From Anaerolineales bacterium UBA6128 (GTDB lineage: Bacteria > Chloroflexota > Anaerolineae > UBA1429): DNA of 11,225 bases. Of the stretch, positions 6,636-11,225 are shown piece after piece. How positions within the stretch are numbered: position 1 is the stretch's first letter; each line of letters begins with the position of its first letter. A model generated the notes under the pieces. The model searched no databases, had not been told where the DNA came from, and saw only the letters and a program-made list of their open reading frames with translations. Location: positions 22,242 to 33,466 of the forward strand of contig DIVQ01000023.1 of assembly GCA_002423325.1 (NCBI GenBank). Direction: 5' to 3'. The translations under genes were made by a program, and so were the position numbers.

Positions 6636-7057
6636 GCTTGCGGCCCTCCGCTCTGTTCGTCCAGGAAATGCTGCAAAATCACCGCAGCGGCCACCGCGTC
6701 GGTGGCCTTGCGTCGGCGCTTGCGGCGGCTATCGTTCTCCACAAGGATCTCTGTGGCGCGTCGCGAAGATCCCCTCTCGTCATAGAAGACGATCGGCACC
6801 TGCACATGGTCGCGCAGCCCGCGCACATACGCTCTGCACGACTGCGCCTGCTTGCCCTCTTCGCCGTGCGCGAGCAGCGGCATCCCTACGACAATCGTCT
6901 CGACGCCGTTTCCCGCTACGATCTCGGCCACCCGCATGAAACTGGACGGTCCCGAACGTCTGGCGATGATCTCCAGCGGGCGCGCGATGAACCCGTGGCC
7001 ATCGCTGATGGCCACGCCGATACGTTCGTCTCCCACATCCAATGCCAAGTATCGCAT
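6632..7057 (-). CDS. ruvX: Putative pre-16S rRNA nuclease / Holliday junction resolvase homologue RuvX (YqgF)
   Basis: This 141-residue protein has the normal length for YqgF/RuvX, an RNase-H-fold nuclease implicated in maturing the 5' end of 16S rRNA and called a putative Holliday junction resolvase in older annotation. The signature LALDVGDERIGVAISD (4-19) carries the first metal-binding Asp7. VVGMPL (57-62) and the YDERGSS motif (92-98) follow, and Asp120 in TDAVAAAVIL is the C-terminal acidic residue. A strongly basic RRKRRRK stretch (111-117) fits nucleic-acid binding. The start is fixed: a TAG stop, that of the upstream gene, lies in frame two codons before the ATG. The 3' end overlaps mltG by 4 nt. 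Confidence 0.93.
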   Translation of the reverse strand: MRYLALDVGDERIGVAISDGHGFIARPLEIIARRSGPSSFMRVAEIVAGNGVETIVVGMPLLAHGEEGKQAQSCRAYVRGLRDHVQVPIVFYDERGSSRRATEILVENDSRRKRRRKATDAVAAAVILQHFLDEQSGGPQA

Positions 7058-7063
7058 GCGCCT

Positions 7064-8575
7064 CTACCCGACGTCCTGTGCAGAGAGGACCACGTCAATT
7101 CTGGCGGCCAGCCAGGGCACGTACTCCCACCAGGCCGGCGTCACCTCGATCGCGGGCTCCGCTCTGAGCTGCAGGTTCTCTGCGAGCAATGCCTGGGCTT
7201 CCGGCAGCAACTTGCCCCGGACACTCTCCTTGACCTCGCGTTCGTCAATCACCGGGGCAAACATGCCCTCGGCCTGCACCCTGAAACTCACCGAGCCCGT
7301 GCCCTCGCTGCGGTGCTGCGAACGCTCATACGACAAACTATCCTCGATCAGCGCCATCCCTTCGGGTGCATGCGCCGTCAGTGACTGGCTCACCAGGCTC
7401 TCCAGCCCCTTCCCATCGACCGCCAGCCCCCGCACCACGACCTTCATCTGCACGGTCAGCGTCTCGGTCTGTTGGCCCAGTGACTGATCGAAATAGCGCT
7501 CCATCACTTCGGCGCTGACGGTTTCCGGGGGAATATACTCGTTTATATCGAGTTCGCCGGCCAACTGTCCCAGCGCCTCGTTCTGCAGCTTGGCCAGCGT
7601 CTCGTTCCTCGCGACGTCAAAGTCTGCAGCCGCCACCATCGGCACCCGCTTGATAGTGCCCCCGGTAGTGGCCGTATCATTCAGCACTTCTACCCTCGCC
7701 GCCAGATCGCCCTCAACCACGTTGATGGTCAGGGGCTGCACGTTGCCGGCGGGCCCCGGATCCATCGCGATGACGCCCACGCGCCGATAGGCGTACAGGC
7801 TGCCCGGAACCTCTGCGTCAATCACCGTATAGAAACGGACGTTCGTGCCCGACCCTGTGCGCACGATGGTCCCCTTGGGCACCATCACCGGCGAGGTGGT
7901 CCGGTTCACAAACACCACCTGGCCGCTGGCGCGTTCGTCCGGCGCGTCCAGGCTCCCCGTCGTAGGCGTTCCGCCCGTGCCCGACACGATCACCTGCACC
8001 ACACGCGCGGGAATCGTGGCCTTGCCATAGTCCACCGCCGAGTTCAGGTTGATCGCGGTCACCGCCAATTCGCTTGACACGGGCACGGCCACCGGCGCCA
8101 GCACGATTTTGGCGCCCGGCACCAGCGCCACCAGTCCCGCCCCCAGGATGGCGAGCACCAATGCGATCACCAGCAGCGACAGCAGCACCGTGCCGAACCC
8201 GATACGGGGGCGACGCTGCCAGCGTCTGCCCAAACGCTCGGATGCAGGCACCACGCGGCTTTTCAGCCCGACTGCGCCGGTCCGTCTCTGCTCTGCGTAT
8301 TTGCGCAGCGCAACCGGTACAGCGACGTGCGCCATAATGCCCACTGAGCGCGCCAGGAGTCGGGTCTCGGTGTGGCGCGAAACCAGACGCAGTTCGGCGC
8401 CGACGGACTCAGCCGCGCGGGCCAACCGCTTCAGGTTGAACATCTGGCGCGCCATCGGCATGCGCCACGGTACCACCACCCATACCTGTGCGCCCGTCGT
8501 CGCCTGTTGCACAAGCTCACAGGCCACGTCGATGGTGTCGAGGCGATTCAGGTGAATGACTTCAATCGGACGCAA
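7064..8575 (-). CDS. Bitopic membrane protein with baseplate-J-like domain
   Basis: This 503-residue protein has three parts. Residues 1-90 form a soluble alpha/beta domain with strands such as VWVVVPW (31-37) and ELRLVSR (61-67), likely cytoplasmic. A basic stretch (about 91-124) leads to one membrane helix (about 127-152). The remaining 350 residues should lie outside the membrane. They include GQVVFVNRTTSPVMVPKGTIVRT-type sequence (218-240) and AGNVQPLTINVVEG (276-289), which resemble the segments that lead databases to name such proteins baseplate J/gp47. The end AWWEYVPWLAARI (481-493) looks like a conserved closing strand. There is no phage gene nearby, so a phage tail role is unlikely. 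The TTG start is supported by AGGAGG 7 nt upstream. Ruled by its neighbours (FtsA-like before, ruvX and mltG after), I infer an envelope role. Function unknown. Confidence 0.72.
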   Translation of the reverse strand: MRPIEVIHLNRLDTIDVACELVQQATTGAQVWVVVPWRMPMARQMFNLKRLARAAESVGAELRLVSRHTETRLLARSVGIMAHVAVPVALRKYAEQRRTGAVGLKSRVVPASERLGRRWQRRPRIGFGTVLLSLLVIALVLAILGAGLVALVPGAKIVLAPVAVPVSSELAVTAINLNSAVDYGKATIPARVVQVIVSGTGGTPTTGSLDAPDERASGQVVFVNRTTSPVMVPKGTIVRTGSGTNVRFYTVIDAEVPGSLYAYRRVGVIAMDPGPAGNVQPLTINVVEGDLAARVEVLNDTATTGGTIKRVPMVAAADFDVARNETLAKLQNEALGQLAGELDINEYIPPETVSAEVMERYFDQSLGQQTETLTVQMKVVVRGLAVDGKGLESLVSQSLTAHAPEGMALIEDSLSYERSQHRSEGTGSVSFRVQAEGMFAPVIDEREVKESVRGKLLPEAQALLAENLQLRAEPAIEVTPAWWEYVPWLAARIDVVLSAQDVG

Positions 8576-8582
8576 ACCCTAT

Positions 8583-8588
8583 CCTCCT
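8583..8588 (-). promoter_or_regulatory. Shine-Dalgarno AGGAGG supporting a TTG start
   Basis: A full AGGAGG on the minus strand lies 7 nt before the TTG at 8575-8573. This ideal spacing is what makes the rare TTG start believable for the baseplate-J-like membrane protein. Confidence 0.75.
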
Positions 8589-8596
8589 GTGATCCC

Positions 8597-8635
8597 GTTA
8601 CGGCGTAACCGCCGCATGCGGTCGATCAACTTGAT
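8597..8635. repeat. Cluster of three short palindromes between ftsA-like and membrane-protein genes
   Basis: Three inverted repeats lie within 39 bp: GTTAC-GGC-GTAAC (8597-8609), CCGCATGCGG (8612-8621) and ATCAA-C-TTGAT (8625-8635). The last abuts the stop of the ftsA-like gene, and the first ends 8 bp before the next gene's Shine-Dalgarno. No T-run follows on the minus strand, so these are not a standard terminator. They may be protein-binding sites or an mRNA structure that separates the expression of two otherwise coupled genes. Confidence 0.45.
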
Positions 8636-9871
8636 TCAGCGCCAAAAGGTCATTTGCGCAAGCAGGCGCTCGAGCGTGATCTGCTCGGTGTTATCCTGGC
8701 AGACCCCGTACGCGATCGAGCGCAGTCTCAGGAACTCGCTGCCGCCGGCGCGCCCGGTGCAATCGAGCACATGTCGCACGATGTTCGGCGCATACTCCAC
8801 CACGTCGGGACAGCAGCCAAAGGGCAACTGCTGTTCCCAGTAGGGCGTCTGCAGCGCCTGAACGGCCTCGGGCATACGACGGGTCTCATCCACGAAAAAG
8901 ACTTGTCGCGGCGCAGCCTCGCGCGCATAGGGGAGCGCAGCAGCGCCGATCTGCTTCATCCAGTCGCGCAGTTGCACCCAAAAGGCCGCGGCGACCTGCT
9001 CCTCTGTCTCTGCACTGAGCTGCCGCGCGCGATAGGTGCGCATCAGGGCGCTCGCCTGGCGTTCGCGCAGCGACAAGGTCGCCGCTGTGGCCTCCACCAA
9101 CTGCCGCTCGCCAACCTCGACTATGTCGCTCCATGCGATGCGGCCACGCCGCACGCCACTCACGATCGTATGACGCTCCCCCAGCTCGACCAGCAGGGCC
9201 GACGGGTGCGGCAGGGGGCGCGCTAACGTCACCTGATGCGGCACGATGGCAGTCAGACCGGTCTTCAGGCGTTCGGCTACCAATTGCAGCGTGCGCACCC
9301 AGACGTGCGGCGCCAGACAATAGTGTACCGTGAGCGCCAGCTCGTCGCCCAGCAGGCCCACAGGGTCGTCGATCACCTGGCCATCCAGGCTGATCTCTGA
9401 CACTGCGCCCGAGACAATGTCCATGCTGCTGAGGGCTGCACCGCCCTTGGCCACCAGACTGTCCTGCGCGCTGCGATAGCTTTTACGCAGCAACTGCTGC
9501 AGTTCGTGCAGGGTCACCGGCTCTTGCCGATCGCGCCGCGGCCGTTGTACCGTGATGGGCAGGCCACTGGCCAGCTCGGCCGGGATGCCCATCGTAATAT
9601 AGTTGGCCACGATCCTGCGACCACCGCCAACCGTCGTGGCATCCTCCGCCTCTGTGAGCGCAGCACTGCACGCAGCGAACCAGCGGTCCACGTCCGGCTG
9701 CGTGGTGCGCCCCACCCACTGCACTGGAGATGAAGCCACGCCCATCAGCTCGGCAACGCCGTCACCCAGATGCACAACGGCAGCCCGAACGAGGTCGTGC
9801 TCCCACGACAGCACGCTGTGCGTCTCGTGCAAATCAGCATCGTTGCGTGCCTTGCGCCTTAGGCGAACCAT
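8636..9871 (-). CDS. FtsA-like actin-fold (ASKHA) protein with SHS2-type insert
   Basis: This is a 411-residue protein if it starts at ATG 9871. The frame stays open to 10045, but that extension would lie inside alaS and reads as low-complexity Arg-rich shadow. The ATG sits 22 nt after the alaS stop, with a weak GGAAAG 11 nt upstream. Residues 27-45 (RAAVVHLGDGVAELMG) look like the first phosphate loop of actin-fold proteins. Residues 158-185, with DGQVIDDPVGLLGDELALTV, closely follow the FtsA SHS2-domain pattern (DGQ.GI.DPVGM.G..LEV). Residues 224-256 (SALLVELGERHTIVSGV then IVEVG) match the second phosphate loop, but the expected Asp is Glu229 and the glycines are thin, so ATP binding may be altered. 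The C-terminal 130 residues are not assigned. It may be a division or envelope scaffold like FtsA or PilM. Fold is fairly likely; role is inferred. Confidence 0.65.
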   Translation of the reverse strand: MVRLRRKARNDADLHETHSVLSWEHDLVRAAVVHLGDGVAELMGVASSPVQWVGRTTQPDVDRWFAACSAALTEAEDATTVGGGRRIVANYITMGIPAELASGLPITVQRPRRDRQEPVTLHELQQLLRKSYRSAQDSLVAKGGAALSSMDIVSGAVSEISLDGQVIDDPVGLLGDELALTVHYCLAPHVWVRTLQLVAERLKTGLTAIVPHQVTLARPLPHPSALLVELGERHTIVSGVRRGRIAWSDIVEVGERQLVEATAATLSLRERQASALMRTYRARQLSAETEEQVAAAFWVQLRDWMKQIGAAALPYAREAAPRQVFFVDETRRMPEAVQALQTPYWEQQLPFGCCPDVVEYAPNIVRHVLDCTGRAGGSEFLRLRSIAYGVCQDNTEQITLERLLAQMTFWR

Positions 9872-9893
9872 GCGACCCAACACTTTCCGCGCC

Positions 9894-11225
9894 CTACCCG
9901 ACCGCCTCAGACACCAACGCGTCAACCGCGGCGATGGCCTGCTCCAGCTGATCGGCGTTCTTGCCGCCCGCCTGCGCCAGCGTCGGCTTGCCGCCACCGC
10001 CACCGCCCATCTGTCTCGCGGCCGCCCCGGCGAGCTTGCCGGCATGCAGTCCGCGAGCCACCAGATCGTTCGTCACCGCGACCACTAGCAACGGCCGCCC
10101 CTCTATGAGCGCGCCCAGCGCCACCACGGCGCTGCCCAGTTTGTCGCGAAATCGGTCGGTCATCTCCCTGAGGGTGTCTACATCGGCCGCGTCCACCCGC
10201 GCCGTCAATAGTGTAACGCCCGACACCTCGTGCGCGCGCTCCAGCAGCGCGTCCACCTGACCCGAAGCCTGTTGGCGCTCCAGGTCCTGCAGTGCGCGGC
10301 GCTGCGCGTGCGTTTCGGCCAACAGCCGCTGCACTTCGGGCAGCTCCTCACCCGCACGCACGCCGAGCGCCTGTGCCACCGTCGCCAGCGTATCCAGCCG
10401 CTCGTGCACGTAGGCCTCGGCCTCACGGCCAGTTACAGCCTCAATACGCCGCAGCCCCGCCCCAACGCTGCCCTCCGAGACGATCACGAACAGCCCGATC
10501 TGTCCTGCCGCATGCAGGTGAGTGCCACCGCACAACTCGCTCGAAAAGCCCTCCACGTCGACCACCCGCACGTGCTCGCCGTATTTCTCGCCAAAGAGCG
10601 CGATCGCGCCGCCCTTTACGGCCTCGTCAAAGCCGCTCTCGTGCACGGCCACCGGCAGATTGCGGCGAACTTGTTCGTTGACGATCTGCTCGACACGACG
10701 CAGTTCGGCGGGCGAAAGCGCAGACAGATGCGTAAAGTCGAAACGCAGCCGTTCCGGCGATACCAACGAACCCGACTGCGCCGCGTGCTCGCCCAGCACT
10801 GTGCGCAACGCGCGGTGCAGCAGGTGCGTCGCGGTGTGGTTACGCGCGATGTCCAGCCGTCGCTCCTCATCCACGTTGGCTATCAATCGGTCGCCGACCG
10901 CCAGCGGCCCCCTGGTCACCACGCTGCGGTGCGCGATGATCTCAGCCAACGGCTTGTACGTGTCACGCACCTCCACGCTGGCCGAGTCTCCGAGAAGCTC
11001 GCCCGTGTCGCCCACCTGTCCGCCAGACTGGGCATAGAAGGGCGTCACGTCCAGCACGACTTCGACCTCTTCACCGGTCTGCGCCACGTCCACCGTGCGG
11101 CCATCGCGGACCAAAGCGACGACCCGCGCCTCGCTGCTGGTGCGATCGTATCCCACAAAGGTGCTGCGCGGCAGATCGAGTTGCCGGTAGAGCTCGCCCT
11201 CGCTGCCCGCCACAAAGCTGCCGGC
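9894..11225 (-). CDS. alaS: Alanine-tRNA ligase, C-terminal part (5' end outside window)
   Basis: The frame is open to the window edge, so this is the C-terminal 443 residues of a protein that is normally about 870-900; the aminoacylation domain lies outside. AlaS charges tRNA-Ala and removes mischarged serine and glycine. Visible are the TPFYAQSGGQVGDTG motif, the editing-site HTATH and CGGTH zinc-ligand motifs, a coiled-coil-prone linker with many Glu, Arg and Gln (around bases 10250-10400), and the C-Ala domain with MGGGGGGKPTLAQAGG near its end. All editing-site residues expected in this part are present. The GTG at 11213 is an internal codon, not a start. It is the first visible gene of the minus-strand operon, and the promoter must lie beyond the window. 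Confidence 0.97.
   Translation of the reverse strand, partial: AGSFVAGSEGELYRQLDLPRSTFVGYDRTSSEARVVALVRDGRTVDVAQTGEEVEVVLDVTPFYAQSGGQVGDTGELLGDSASVEVRDTYKPLAEIIAHRSVVTRGPLAVGDRLIANVDEERRLDIARNHTATHLLHRALRTVLGEHAAQSGSLVSPERLRFDFTHLSALSPAELRRVEQIVNEQVRRNLPVAVHESGFDEAVKGGAIALFGEKYGEHVRVVDVEGFSSELCGGTHLHAAGQIGLFVIVSEGSVGAGLRRIEAVTGREAEAYVHERLDTLATVAQALGVRAGEELPEVQRLLAETHAQRRALQDLERQQASGQVDALLERAHEVSGVTLLTARVDAADVDTLREMTDRFRDKLGSAVVALGALIEGRPLLVVAVTNDLVARGLHAGKLAGAAARQMGGGGGGKPTLAQAGGKNADQLEQAIAAVDALVSEAVG

Noticed and set aside
6638..7384. Plus-strand open frame of 248 codons opposite ruvX and the membrane-protein gene
   Set aside because: It spans the junction of two real minus-strand genes, lacks a ribosome-binding site and recognisable domains, and fits a shadow frame.
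7064..8575. Prophage or phage-tail-like particle suggested by the baseplate-J-like domain
   Set aside because: There are no tail, sheath, tube, spike or integrase genes here; all neighbours are housekeeping or envelope genes, and a membrane helix does not fit a baseplate protein.
9872..10045. N-terminal extension of the FtsA-like frame
   Set aside because: It overlaps alaS by about 150 bp and is Arg-rich with no actin-fold content; the ATG at 9871 lies just past the alaS stop.

Overview
This GC-rich, gene-dense window holds ten protein-coding genes, two of them cut by the window edges. The gene order alaS - ftsA-like - 'baseplate-J-like' membrane protein - ruvX - mltG, together with a DUF389/Usp protein and a PAC2 protein, suggests a member of the phylum Chloroflexota. 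That is an inference from gene content and remembered gene order, not a search result. No rRNA, tRNA, insertion sequence, phage structural cluster or CRISPR array is visible, and no stretch over 300 bases lacks a gene.

Plus-strand half (1-4535). First comes the 3' part of a universal-stress-domain/DUF389 membrane protein. After it lies a near-consensus sigma70-type promoter (TTGACG, 17 nt, TATCAT). This drives a tightly coupled pair: a 93-residue protein resembling a free-standing subtilase propeptide (I9-like), then a complete subtilisin-like serine protease with its own N-terminal propeptide-like domain and no signal peptide. A ferritin-like diiron protein follows and ends in a good intrinsic terminator. 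Next is a divergent Fpg/Nei-type DNA glycosylase that keeps the catalytic N-terminus and zinc finger but has lost the DPRRFG arginines.

Minus-strand half (11225 down to 4516). A compact run reads alaS (C-terminal part), an FtsA-like actin-fold protein, a single-pass membrane protein with a cytoplasmic domain and a baseplate-J-like outer domain, ruvX, mltG and a PAC2-family protein. Spacings are 22, 60, 6, -4 (GTGA overlap) and 32 nt, so it reads as one operon whose promoter lies outside the window. The PAC2 gene converges on the glycosylase gene, and the two overlap by 20 bp with no terminator between them.

How the genes may work together: MltG cleaves nascent peptidoglycan. The FtsA-like protein and the bitopic membrane protein beside it look like a cytoplasmic actin-fold platform and its membrane partner, so the operon may hold a poorly described cell-envelope or division module next to housekeeping genes (alaS, ruvX). 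Two small RNA-level structures stand out. One is a perfect hairpin whose loop is the PAC2 Shine-Dalgarno. The other is a cluster of three short palindromes in the 60-nt gap after the ftsA-like gene.
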